A stretch of DNA of 13,285 bases from Paramuribaculum sp. (GTDB lineage Bacteria > Bacteroidota > Bacteroidia > Bacteroidales > Muribaculaceae), in NCBI GenBank assembly GCA_029058705.1, contig JAIDXA010000013.1, forward strand, positions 1-13,285, in the 5' to 3' direction. The notes beneath the pieces were generated by a model. The model had not been told where the DNA came from, did no database searches, and was given only the letters and a program-made list of their open reading frames with translations. This document shows positions 1-7,696 of the stretch, piece after piece (position 1 is the stretch's first letter; every line of letters begins with the position of its first letter). The position numbers and the translations under genes are program-made.

Positions 1-2108
1 TAGCAGAATCATCTATAGCTCCTCCGCTGACAATCAATGATGTGGCGTTTGCGGGCGATCGTATCTATGTGGCCACGTCCTTCGGTCTTGTCGAGTTCAG
101 CGCCTCGCGCCATGAGGTTGTGCAGTCAGGCATATATTCGACTCCGGTCAGTGCGCTGACGGTCGTCGGGCAGGATCTCGTGGTGTGGGTCGACGGAAGC
201 ATACGCTCCGTGCCTTGCGGAGAGCGCTTCCCCTCACTAAGCTATTTCCGGACAATCGCACTCTGGACCATGGTCGACCGATTTCTTCCGGTCGATGAAA
301 ACTGTCTTGTGGCCGTCAACCGCAATGCCGACGGAAGCCGCACGTTCTATCGCGTCACTATCAATTTCGACTCAGGAACTCTACTGGGCTATTCACAGAT
401 ATCAAGCCATTCCTCATCACTTTCGGTCAGTGCCGCTTCCGACGGATGCTATTATTATGTCGCGGAGGGAAAACTCTTTGCGTTGACAAAGGATAACATT
501 GCCGAAACTGTTGTCGCCGTCCTTCCAGAGGAGTTTGACGGTGCAGTGTGTGCCACAGCCACGGGGCGCGGTGAGATGTGGACTCTGACACGCGACGGAC
601 TTGCCTGCCATTCTTTTGCCGGCGGCGGTGCGCCGACTCTTCTCTCGGACCGGTTTCGTCCTGAGGAGTTCACTGTCAAAGAGGTCTGCTATATGACCCC
701 CTCGCCCGACGGACGCCGTCTCTATGTGACCAACAACGGAACATCGGCCTATCGTTTTGATATTCCCGGCGCCGCCGGCTACGACAAGGCTCTGACTGCA
801 TCGGTCATCGATCTGGCCTCGGAAGAGTTCCGTGACATAACGCCTTATGGGGTCGACGCCGAACTCCCCGACAATGTAAACCGCCAGAAACGTCTGGGAA
901 AATATCTTTTCTCTCCGACCGGAATCGCCGAAGACCCCGACGACGCGAACACGTTTTATGTCTCCACAACTGTCGACGGTCTGTATAAGTTCACCGCAGG
1001 CGAATATGTCGGGCGCTTCAATGAAAAAAACTCGCCTTTGGAAATCCGCGACAACCGAAACATTGTCTATCACGCCAATATCGACCGGGCGGGAAACCTG
1101 TGGCTTCATTCGACGACGCTTGTCGACGACGCCAGCCCGCTGTTTATTCTTCCTGCCGCAAAGCGCAGGCTTCCGCCCGACCAGATCAAGCCTTCTGACT
1201 GGATCATTCCGGATACAAAATCAGTGAGCTATCTCGGCGGTCACGACATACAGCCGCTCCACCATTCAAACCGCCGCATCTCGATCATTCTCGACCATAA
1301 TTCCGGATATCATTTTCTGGTCTATGACAATAACGGAACGCCATCGGATTTTTCCGACGACCGTCTGAAGTTGTGGACCCGTCTTGTCGATCAGGACGGC
1401 AACACGTTTGATCCGTCATATTGTTCGGCAATCTGTGAGGATCGCAACGGCACGGTATGGATCGGAACGAGCCAGGGTGTCTTCACCATATCCAGTGCTG
1501 TCAATGCGATGAACGACAATATGACCGTCCGCCGCGTGAAGGTCCCGAAAAACGATGGCACCAACACTGCCGAATATCTTCTCGGTTCCGATCTGATCTA
1601 TTCGATATCTGTCGATGCCGCCAACCGGAAGTGGATCGCCACTGAAGCTTCCGGGCTGTTTCTCGTGTCGGCCGACGGTTCGGAGATTCTTGAGAATTTC
1701 ACGACCGCAAACTCTCCGCTGCCATCCAACAAGATCTACTGCGTCTATGCCGATCCCGTCAGCGGCCGCATCTATGTCGGCACCGAGGAGGGGCTCTACA
1801 GTTATGTGACAAACGCAATGCCGGCTCTCGACGGCTACGACGACATAGTTGTCTATCCGAATCCGGTCACACCCGACTATAGCGGTCCGATCTACGTCAA
1901 GGGGCTTATGGAAGGTTCGCTCGTCAAGATTACCGATGCTTCAGGAACGGTTGTGTGTCAGGGACGTGCCGAAGGCGGACTTTTCAGCTGGAACGGTACA
2001 AACAGCGCCGGAGCGCGTCTTCCGTCAGGCGTCTATTATGTGTTTGCTTCGCAGAATGCCAACGGCTCTCCATCGGGAGGCACAGCGAAATTCATGATAA
2101 TCCGGTGA
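1..2108 (+). CDS. porZ: PorZ-like T9SS beta-propeller protein with C-terminal sorting domain (5' end cut by window edge)
   Basis: The reading frame is open from base 3, so the GTG at 42 is only an internal Val codon and the true start lies upstream; about 701 residues are visible. The chain is built of beta-propeller blades. Recognisable two-component-regulator-propeller strands are VWIGTSQGVFTI (about 1455-1490), KWIATEASGLFLVS (about 1630-1671) and IYVGTEEGLYSY (about 1770-1805). The C-terminal part from about 1840 reads VVYPNPV, then a G-x-x-V-x-I-x-D-x-x-G strand, W-x-G-x-N and SGVYYV, which is a T9SS type A sorting domain. PorZ of Porphyromonas gingivalis, about 776 residues, combines two such propellers with this kind of tail; it sits on the cell surface and assists the PorU sortase, with reported binding to A-LPS. 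Length, architecture and the middle segment (FYVSTTVDGLYKF ... NSPLE ... GNLWL) fit PorZ. The alternative is an unrelated T9SS cargo with propeller repeats. No signal peptide can be judged because the N terminus is missing. It converges on the next gene with a 7-bp gap and no visible terminator. Confidence 0.7.
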   Translation, partial: AESSIAPPLTINDVAFAGDRIYVATSFGLVEFSASRHEVVQSGIYSTPVSALTVVGQDLVVWVDGSIRSVPCGERFPSLSYFRTIALWTMVDRFLPVDENCLVAVNRNADGSRTFYRVTINFDSGTLLGYSQISSHSSSLSVSAASDGCYYYVAEGKLFALTKDNIAETVVAVLPEEFDGAVCATATGRGEMWTLTRDGLACHSFAGGGAPTLLSDRFRPEEFTVKEVCYMTPSPDGRRLYVTNNGTSAYRFDIPGAAGYDKALTASVIDLASEEFRDITPYGVDAELPDNVNRQKRLGKYLFSPTGIAEDPDDANTFYVSTTVDGLYKFTAGEYVGRFNEKNSPLEIRDNRNIVYHANIDRAGNLWLHSTTLVDDASPLFILPAAKRRLPPDQIKPSDWIIPDTKSVSYLGGHDIQPLHHSNRRISIILDHNSGYHFLVYDNNGTPSDFSDDRLKLWTRLVDQDGNTFDPSYCSAICEDRNGTVWIGTSQGVFTISSAVNAMNDNMTVRRVKVPKNDGTNTAEYLLGSDLIYSISVDAANRKWIATEASGLFLVSADGSEILENFTTANSPLPSNKIYCVYADPVSGRIYVGTEEGLYSYVTNAMPALDGYDDIVVYPNPVTPDYSGPIYVKGLMEGSLVKITDASGTVVCQGRAEGGLFSWNGTNSAGARLPSGVYYVFASQNANGSPSGGTAKFMIIR

Positions 2109-2115
2109 TCACAGC

Positions 2116-3159
2116 CTATTTGCCGACAAGAAACCGCAGATAGCGGCCGACCGTCCAGACAACAGGCAGGCAAAGTACGAAGCCCGCGATGGCGAAAAGC
2201 AGTCCCGGAAGAATGCCGTCGGTCAGGCGTTCGGGCTCAATGCCGAATCCGAAAAGCATCACACCCTTTATCAGGGCAAACGCCATAAGATGAAATCCGC
2301 AGATCAGCAGCGTTCCCCACGAAAGAAACCTGATGAACTTTCCGTCGCCCAGCAGTCGCGACAGCCACGCCGCGATCTGGACCGTCATGATGATTCCGCC
2401 CGATGCTGAAAACAGGAACCATACCGGATTGCCGATTTTTCCCATGAAAAAATAGACGGGAGAGTTGAACGAGAACCCGATCTGGAAAAGGGCGAATCCC
2501 CCCAACAGCAGAAGCACGTCGGGCGAAAACAGTCTTTCGAAAAAATCAATGTGCGCCCGAACCCAATGGCCCAGAGCATAGAACGTCAGACCCGCCATCG
2601 CGGGTGCGAGCGTCATCGGAATCGCAACACCTTCATCCGGCGCAATCAGACTGACTGCCGACGCCGCGCAGAAAAAAACGGTTGCGATTGTCATGTCGTT
2701 GGCCTTGGCCAGGCGGTGGAGGGGATAATAGATTGTCTCGACAACGAAAAAACACAGAAGCGACCAAAGCGGAATGTCATGGACCAGTCCCGGCGGCAGG
2801 CCGAGCGCCACTGCGATCAGAGGTTCGTGCCATCCGAGTCCGGAACCGGCGTCATTCCCATAGTGCCGGAGCGCAACTGCCCATGCCGCATAGGCAACGG
2901 CATTGATCCATAGATATGGGACCACCAGCTGCCTGAAGCGCTTCATCTCGAACTCTCTGTAGTCGGGATTCCGCTCCTGCAGAAAAAGAAATCCGGAAAA
3001 GAAGAAAAAAGCCGGCATCACAAACGAGTTGAGTGCGGCTGTCAGTTCTCCGACACAATATGTGTGGAGCAGTACGACAAAAAAGATCGAAAGAGTCTTG
3101 GCATAATCAATCCAGCCGAAATGGCGGTCGGGATGTAAGGCGGTGTTGTTTCGGGTCAT
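2116..3159 (-). CDS. acyltransferase-3 family integral membrane protein
   Basis: This 347-residue, strongly hydrophobic protein has about ten predicted membrane segments. Its N terminus carries the hallmarks of the acyltransferase-3 (OafA/WecH-like) family: WIDYAKTLSIFFVVLLHT, with the conserved His at residue 32, followed by MPAFFFFSGFLF and a basic stretch ending in RQLVVPY. Members move acyl groups, often acetyl or succinyl, from cytoplasmic donors onto sugars of exported polysaccharide, LPS, peptidoglycan or other envelope molecules. The acceptor here cannot be deduced. The ATG at 3159 overlaps the TGA of the upstream phosphoethanolamine transferase gene by four bases (ATGA), which implies co-transcription and translational coupling. 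The length is normal for a stand-alone membrane domain; there is no fused SGNH domain. The stop codon lies 7 bp from the stop of the convergent porZ-like gene. Confidence 0.87.
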   Translation of the reverse strand: MTRNNTALHPDRHFGWIDYAKTLSIFFVVLLHTYCVGELTAALNSFVMPAFFFFSGFLFLQERNPDYREFEMKRFRQLVVPYLWINAVAYAAWAVALRHYGNDAGSGLGWHEPLIAVALGLPPGLVHDIPLWSLLCFFVVETIYYPLHRLAKANDMTIATVFFCAASAVSLIAPDEGVAIPMTLAPAMAGLTFYALGHWVRAHIDFFERLFSPDVLLLLGGFALFQIGFSFNSPVYFFMGKIGNPVWFLFSASGGIIMTVQIAAWLSRLLGDGKFIRFLSWGTLLICGFHLMAFALIKGVMLFGFGIEPERLTDGILPGLLFAIAGFVLCLPVVWTVGRYLRFLVGK

Positions 3160-4697
3160 TGTGAAGTGAAAATGCTTTGTGATCTGTCGAGTGCCGGAGT
3201 CGATATCGATGCGGCATCGAGAACCGAATGAAACATGACATCGGTCAGCAGCGAACGTCCGGCATTATTTCGCAGGGCAGCGGTCTTTTCCGGATAGCGG
3301 CGCGCATATTCCGATGAATACCAGACGAAACAGGCTGTCGGATGGAGCTGCTCGTAGTCATCGCCATGGAGGTAATTCCCCTCCTCGCCCAAAGCCTCGC
3401 CATGGTCGGAGATAAAGATCAGGACGGAATTCAGTCCGCGCAGTCGTCCGACAAGCTGCGAGAGAAAACTGTCGGTGGCAATGATTGTGTTGTCATATGA
3501 ATTGACCATCTGTTCGCGGGTCAGTTCGCTGACGATCCGGCTGTTGATCTCCGGCCGGTAGATTGCGAGCGAATCCGGATAGTGTGAACGATACCACCAG
3601 TGGGACCCTATCGTATGCAGCACGGCCATTTTCCGGCCGTTTCCTCCGCTCAGAAAATCATCTAACGCAGGCAGCAGGTCGGTGTCGAGCCACTTGTCGT
3701 AGGCATAGAGCGAACGGGCCGCATTGCAGCGGACAAGCGTGTCTGCCTCGTGCATGAAGTAGGCATAGGTCTCAACCTCATCCTGGTTTGACAGCCACGC
3801 GGTCTGATAGCCTGCTTTTTTGAAAAGTGTTATGAACGACTGTTCACGGTAGGCGGTTTCGGGATCCAGCGAATCTGCCCGTGTGACTATATGCGGAACG
3901 CTGACATGGGTATAGAGCTGGTCGGTACGCATCCCCGGGAAACTCACAACAGCCGTGTCCGACGCCAGAAACGGTGTGGTTGCACGTCCGTAGCCGTTTA
4001 TCTGAAGATGGTCGGGCCGGAGCGACTCGCCTATGACGAAAATGACTGTCGGGGCCTCTTCGGCCGCTGCAGCAGGGGTGCTGTCGAACGTATGGCGATC
4101 CTCGGCTATTGCCCTGCGGTTGGACAGATAATCGCTCATCGCAAAGTAGAATGAATAAGGGATTCTGGCGGTCACTGGTGCTTTGAAACGGCCGATCAGC
4201 GTGACCGGCGCCAACGCCGCGACCAGAAATCCGGCAATCCAGATCAACCCGTGGAACGGGGGCGCAACGCGGCGCAGACGGTATCGGGCAATCCAGATCC
4301 CGCATCCCAATCCCGCTGAGGTCAGCAGGATCAGTTGTGGAGTGACAACGGTCGACCATGTCGACATGTCGTTTGTAACAGCCAGATCGATGAGCGTGGG
4401 CGTCAGCGAGAGCCCGAGTGTGACACGGTAATAGGCAGCCACCGCCGATGCTCCTGCCAGAAGCGGAAACCCCACGGAGAATATCCATCTGTTGACAGCC
4501 AGCAGCCCGATGATGGCGGCTGAGGCCGAACTTACCACCGTCCACTGCATCAGCAGATTGACCATTCCCTTGATCCCGGCCACCGGCGAACCGGCAAATT
4601 CTATCCCGATAAACACTGCGGCATAGGCAATGGCGCACACTCCCCAGAAGAGTGCAAACGGGACTGGCTGGCGTTTCCTTGACGGGTCTTTGGACAT
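3156..4697 (-). CDS. EptA/MCR-type phosphoethanolamine transferase (alkaline phosphatase/sulfatase fold)
   Basis: This 513-residue inner-membrane enzyme probably transfers phosphoethanolamine from phosphatidylethanolamine to lipid A or another envelope glycan. Residues 1-175 hold about five membrane segments; the rest is a periplasmic catalytic domain. Key motifs are GESLRPDH with zinc ligand E224, NGYGRATTPFL (234-244), THVSVP with T263 at the nucleophile position, HTIGSH (361-366), ISDHGEALGEEGNYLHG with D431, H432 and H444. Spacings match MCR-1 as I remember it: E246 to T285 is 39 residues and E224 to T263 is 39; D465 to H478 is 13 and D431 to H444 is 13. The active site therefore appears complete. 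The cysteines that flank the nucleophile in MCR-1 and EptA (CGTST...VPC) are absent, and only four cysteines occur in the whole chain, so the usual disulfides are missing. It is the first gene of a two-gene unit with the acyltransferase. No SD sequence precedes the ATG, and a candidate promoter ends five bases upstream of it. Confidence 0.85.
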   Translation of the reverse strand: MSKDPSRKRQPVPFALFWGVCAIAYAAVFIGIEFAGSPVAGIKGMVNLLMQWTVVSSASAAIIGLLAVNRWIFSVGFPLLAGASAVAAYYRVTLGLSLTPTLIDLAVTNDMSTWSTVVTPQLILLTSAGLGCGIWIARYRLRRVAPPFHGLIWIAGFLVAALAPVTLIGRFKAPVTARIPYSFYFAMSDYLSNRRAIAEDRHTFDSTPAAAAEEAPTVIFVIGESLRPDHLQINGYGRATTPFLASDTAVVSFPGMRTDQLYTHVSVPHIVTRADSLDPETAYREQSFITLFKKAGYQTAWLSNQDEVETYAYFMHEADTLVRCNAARSLYAYDKWLDTDLLPALDDFLSGGNGRKMAVLHTIGSHWWYRSHYPDSLAIYRPEINSRIVSELTREQMVNSYDNTIIATDSFLSQLVGRLRGLNSVLIFISDHGEALGEEGNYLHGDDYEQLHPTACFVWYSSEYARRYPEKTAALRNNAGRSLLTDVMFHSVLDAASISTPALDRSQSIFTSQ

Positions 4698-4701
4698 ATT
4701 G

Positions 4702-4733
4702 CAAAGTTAGTCCAATTGATCCATACATGCAAC
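4702..4733 (-). promoter_or_regulatory. candidate sigma-ABfr promoter for the phosphoethanolamine transferase gene
   Basis: On the minus strand GTTG (4733-4730) stands 20 bp before TAACTTTG (4709-4702), an exact TAnnTTTG -7 box with a 3-of-4 match to the TTTG -33 box. The -7 box ends only four bases before the ATG at 4697, so the transcript would start at or within a few bases of the start codon. The assignment rests on the motif alone. Confidence 0.5.
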
Positions 4734-4745
4734 CTTTCGGCCGGA

Positions 4746-4777
4746 TTTGGGAGAGCGGAAAAATTTATGTAAATTTG
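4746..4777 (+). promoter_or_regulatory. sigma-ABfr promoter for lysS-gpsA-pgi
   Basis: TTTG at 4746-4749, a 20-bp spacer and TAAATTTG at 4770-4777 match the Bacteroidetes consensus (TTTG, 19-21 bp, TAnnTTTG) exactly. Transcription would begin near 4782-4785 and leave a leader of about 75 nt before lysS. The leader contains a weak GCGCA/TGCGC inverted repeat (4791-4795 with 4812-4816) and nothing that resembles a known riboswitch. Confidence 0.72.
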
Positions 4778-4859
4778 CGTGTCTTATAGTGCGCATGACG
4801 CTGCTGCGGCCTGCGCCTTTCCGACACCAGACAGATAATAACCACATCGAAAGATATTT

Positions 4860-6623
4860 ATGGCAACTAACATTCTCGAACTCAGCGAACAGGAAATTGT
4901 TCGCCGTGGAAGTCTCGAAGAGATGCGCCGAAGGGGCATCGATCCATATCCCGCTGCCGAATTCACCGTCACGGGCCACACCAAAGAAATAAAGGAAACT
5001 TTTTCCGATGACGCTCCCCGCCGCGAGGTGAGCATTGCCGGACGAATCATGAGCCGGCGCATAATGGGAAAAGCTTCGTTTCTTGAAATTCAGGATTCCG
5101 AAGGTCGTATTCAGGTCTATGTCAGCCGCGACGATCTCTGTCCGGGCGATGACAAGGACCTCTACAACGTCGTTCTGAAGAAACTGCTTGATATCGGCGA
5201 CTTCATCGGCGTCAAGGGCTATGTGTTCCGCACACAGATGGGCGAGATCACCGTCCATGCCGAATCGATCGATGTCCTCAGCAAATCGCTTCGTCCCCTC
5301 CCCATCGTAAAGGTCAAGGACGGAGTCACCTACGATGCTTTCGACGACCCCGAATTGCGCTACCGCCGCCGTTATGTCGACCTCGTTGTCAACGACGGCG
5401 TCAAGGAGATATTCATGAAACGCACGAAAGTCTACAACTCCATGCGCGAGTTCTTCAACTCCCACGGCTACATGGAGGTCGAGACCCCCGTGCTTCAGTC
5501 CATACCCGGCGGTGCTGCCGCGCGTCCGTTTATAACGCACCACAACGCGCTCGACATCCCGCTCTACCTGCGCATCGCAAACGAACTCTATCTCAAGCGC
5601 CTGATCGTCGGCGGCTTCGAGGGCGTCTATGAATTCTCGAAAAACTTCCGGAACGAAGGAATGGACCGCACCCACAATCCCGAGTTCACATGTATGGAGA
5701 TCTACGTCTCCTACAAAGACTATAACTGGATGATGAAGTTCACCGAGCAGCTTCTCGAGAAAATCTGTCTTGATGTCAACGGAACTACCGACGTCACCGT
5801 CGGCGACAACGTCATTTCCTTCAAAGCTCCGTTCCGCCGGGTGACAATGAGGGAAGCCATTCTCGAACACACCGGAATCGACATTGCCGGAATGGACGAG
5901 GATCAGTTGCGCGAAGTCTGCCGCAACCTCGGCATTGAAGTCGATCCTTCGTTTGGAAAAGGCAAGCTGATCGACGAGATCTTCGGTGAAAAGTGTGAAG
6001 GAAACTACATCCAGCCGACATTCATCACCGACTATCCCATCGAAATGTCGCCGCTGACAAAACGCCACCGCGACAATCCGGAACTGACCGAACGCTTCGA
6101 ACTGATGGTCAACGGCAAGGAGCTTGCCAACGCCTATTCCGAGCTCAACGACCCGATCGACCAGTATGAACGTTTCGTCGAGCAGATGCGCCTTGCCGAG
6201 AAGGGCGACGACGAAGCGATGATCATTGACCACGACTTCATCCGCGCTCTCGAATACGGAATGCCGCCCACCTCCGGAATGGGAATCGGAATGGACCGCC
6301 TCGTTATGCTCATGACCGGACAGACAACCATTCAGGAAGTCCTGTTCTTCCCCCAGATGCGCCCCGAGAAAAAACCGCGCCGCGACAGTGCCGCAGCCTT
6401 TGCCGCTGTCGGAGTCAGCGAAGAGTGGGTGCCCGCTCTCCATAAGCTCGGCGTGCTGACAGTCGAACAGCTCGGCGCCACGCCATCGGCCGGAAAACTC
6501 CAGCAGGATCTTTGCGGTCTTAACAAGAAATTCAAGCTTGATCTGAAAAATCCCGGAGTCGATGAGGTGAAGGCATGGGTTGCCGCGGCAGCTCCAGCCC
6601 AAAACAATGGCGAGGAAGAATAA
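4860..6623 (+). CDS. lysS: lysyl-tRNA synthetase, class II
   Basis: LysRS charges tRNA-Lys with lysine using ATP, in the cytoplasm. The protein has 587 residues. An N-terminal OB-fold anticodon-binding domain covers about 55-150 (VSIAGRIMSRRIMGKASFLEIQD), followed by a class II catalytic core. Motif 1 is around 203-224 (GYMEVETPVLQSIPGGAAARPF region), motif 2 at 262-281 (NFRNEGMDRTHNPEFTCMEI) and motif 3 at 472-483 (SGMGIGMDRLVM, catalytic Arg 480). The chain is about 80 residues longer than the 505-residue E. coli enzyme. The excess is a C-terminal tail from about 510 onward, with a helical stretch VSEEWVPALHKLGVLTVEQL and a loose Ala/Asn/Glu-rich end. Similar tails occur in Bacteroidetes LysRS, as I recall. 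The ATG at 4860 has no SD sequence, as is usual in this phylum. It is the first gene of the unit with gpsA (40-bp gap) and pgi, driven by the promoter at 4746-4777. Confidence 0.97.
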   Translation: MATNILELSEQEIVRRGSLEEMRRRGIDPYPAAEFTVTGHTKEIKETFSDDAPRREVSIAGRIMSRRIMGKASFLEIQDSEGRIQVYVSRDDLCPGDDKDLYNVVLKKLLDIGDFIGVKGYVFRTQMGEITVHAESIDVLSKSLRPLPIVKVKDGVTYDAFDDPELRYRRRYVDLVVNDGVKEIFMKRTKVYNSMREFFNSHGYMEVETPVLQSIPGGAAARPFITHHNALDIPLYLRIANELYLKRLIVGGFEGVYEFSKNFRNEGMDRTHNPEFTCMEIYVSYKDYNWMMKFTEQLLEKICLDVNGTTDVTVGDNVISFKAPFRRVTMREAILEHTGIDIAGMDEDQLREVCRNLGIEVDPSFGKGKLIDEIFGEKCEGNYIQPTFITDYPIEMSPLTKRHRDNPELTERFELMVNGKELANAYSELNDPIDQYERFVEQMRLAEKGDDEAMIIDHDFIRALEYGMPPTSGMGIGMDRLVMLMTGQTTIQEVLFFPQMRPEKKPRRDSAAAFAAVGVSEEWVPALHKLGVLTVEQLGATPSAGKLQQDLCGLNKKFKLDLKNPGVDEVKAWVAAAAPAQNNGEEE

Positions 6624-6663
6624 ACTTCCAAGCATGATTTTTTGTTGTGAACATAGATAAAAT

Positions 6664-7659
6664 ATGAGCTTTCCAGGCAAAATCGCAGTCATGGGAGGCG
6701 GCAGTTGGGCCACAGCGCTGGCCAAACTGCTCCTTGACCATGAAGATGACATAATCTGGTATATCCACCGCGACGACCGCATAGAGGAATTCAAGCGACG
6801 CAGACGCAATCCCGCCTATCTGACAGGTGTGGTGTTCGACACATCGCGGATTGAATTCACCTCCGACATTAACCATGCGGCATCAAAGGCCGACACTTTG
6901 CTTCTTGCAATGCCGTCGCCTTATTTCAAGGAACAGGTCGACCGAATAACGACCGACATCTCTTCGAAAGCCGTTGTTTCGGCGATAAAGGGAATCGTGG
7001 CGGAAGATCAGATGATCATCACCGACTATATGGAGACGCATTTCGGAATCAACACCGGACGCAGTCTGGTCGTTTCAGGGCCTTGTCATGCCGAGGAAGT
7101 GGCGATGGGCCACCGCAGTTATCTCACTGTCGGCTGCAACGACATCACGCGTGCCGAGCAGTTTGCAAACGCTCTTGCCGGGCCGCAGCTGAAAACGATC
7201 ACGTCGTCCGATGTTGTCGGAATCGAATATGCCGCCGTCCTGAAAAACATCTACGCTATATGCGCCGGAATTGTCCACGGACTAAGGGGCGGCGACAACT
7301 TTCAGGCAATGGTGGTGAGCAACGCTGTCATGGAGATGCAGCGGTTTCTGATGAAGATTTCGCCCCGGCAGCGAAACATTTCCGATTCGGTCTATCTGGG
7401 CGACCTTCTCGTGACGTCCTACTCCCGATTCAGCCGAAACCACAACTTCGGGACAATGCTCGGCCGCGGACATTCAGTCCGTGCAGCCAGAATGGAGATG
7501 GTGCAGACCGTCGAAGGCTACTACGCCGCACGGTGCATCCACGAGATCAACCGCCGCTACGGGGTGGCCATGCCGATCATGGAGGGCGTCTACCGGATCC
7601 TCTACCACGACGCATCACCCTCCGACGCAATCGCCGAAATGTCGGAAATGTTCATATGA
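6664..7659 (+). CDS. gpsA: NAD(P)-dependent glycerol-3-phosphate dehydrogenase
   Basis: GpsA reduces dihydroxyacetone phosphate to sn-glycerol 3-phosphate, the backbone of phospholipids, in the cytoplasm. The 331-residue length is normal for the family. The N-terminal Rossmann fold starts at once, with KIAVMGGGSWATAL (GxGxWxT-type dinucleotide loop at 11-18; Gly-Gly-Gly replaces the more common Gly-Ala-Gly). AMPSPY, SAIKGI (around 106-111) and GPCHAEEV (139-146, usually GPSHAEEV) follow. The C-terminal helical domain has the catalytic Lys in AAVLKNIYAICAG (Lys 194), and then GDLLVTSYSRFSRNHNFG, which is typical of the substrate-binding region. The start at 6664 places the Rossmann loop at the usual distance. 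It lies 40 bp after lysS and 37 bp before pgi, on the same strand with no terminator between, so the three genes are probably co-transcribed. Confidence 0.96.
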   Translation: MSFPGKIAVMGGGSWATALAKLLLDHEDDIIWYIHRDDRIEEFKRRRRNPAYLTGVVFDTSRIEFTSDINHAASKADTLLLAMPSPYFKEQVDRITTDISSKAVVSAIKGIVAEDQMIITDYMETHFGINTGRSLVVSGPCHAEEVAMGHRSYLTVGCNDITRAEQFANALAGPQLKTITSSDVVGIEYAAVLKNIYAICAGIVHGLRGGDNFQAMVVSNAVMEMQRFLMKISPRQRNISDSVYLGDLLVTSYSRFSRNHNFGTMLGRGHSVRAARMEMVQTVEGYYAARCIHEINRRYGVAMPIMEGVYRILYHDASPSDAIAEMSEMFI

Positions 7660-7696
7660 AACGTCTCGGCTCATAACAGAAAAATGCAACCTCTAA

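Noticed and set aside
2105..2112. GTGATCAC palindrome between the convergent stop codons
   Set aside because: Eight bases without a loop or adjacent T-run cannot act as an intrinsic terminator and may well occur by chance.
3844..4728. A 294-codon minus-strand frame overlapping the phosphoethanolamine transferase gene in another frame
   Set aside because: Its translation is Arg/Cys/His-rich without membrane segments or motifs, while the overlapping frame encodes a complete enzyme.
4791..4816. GCGCA/TGCGC inverted repeat in the lysS leader as a possible riboswitch or T-box
   Set aside because: It is only five pairs with a long loop, has no conserved T-box or L-box features and no following T-run.
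4795..4992. Small upstream reading frame in the lysS leader beginning at the ATG at 4795
   Set aside because: It overlaps lysS by more than 130 bases in a different frame, has no family resemblance and shows no leader-peptide pattern such as a run of Lys codons before a terminator.
6624..6663. T-rich stretch between lysS and gpsA as a terminator or promoter
   Set aside because: There is no hairpin before the T-run and no TAnnTTTG box at a suitable distance after the TTTG at 6641; it looks like a plain intra-operon spacer.
4707..6809. A 700-codon open frame on the minus strand opposite lysS
   Set aside because: It mirrors the lysS codons frame for frame and runs across the lysS promoter and into gpsA. 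Its translation shows no recognisable domain and is rich in residues expected from the reverse complement of GC-biased codons. LysRS motifs prove the plus strand is coding.
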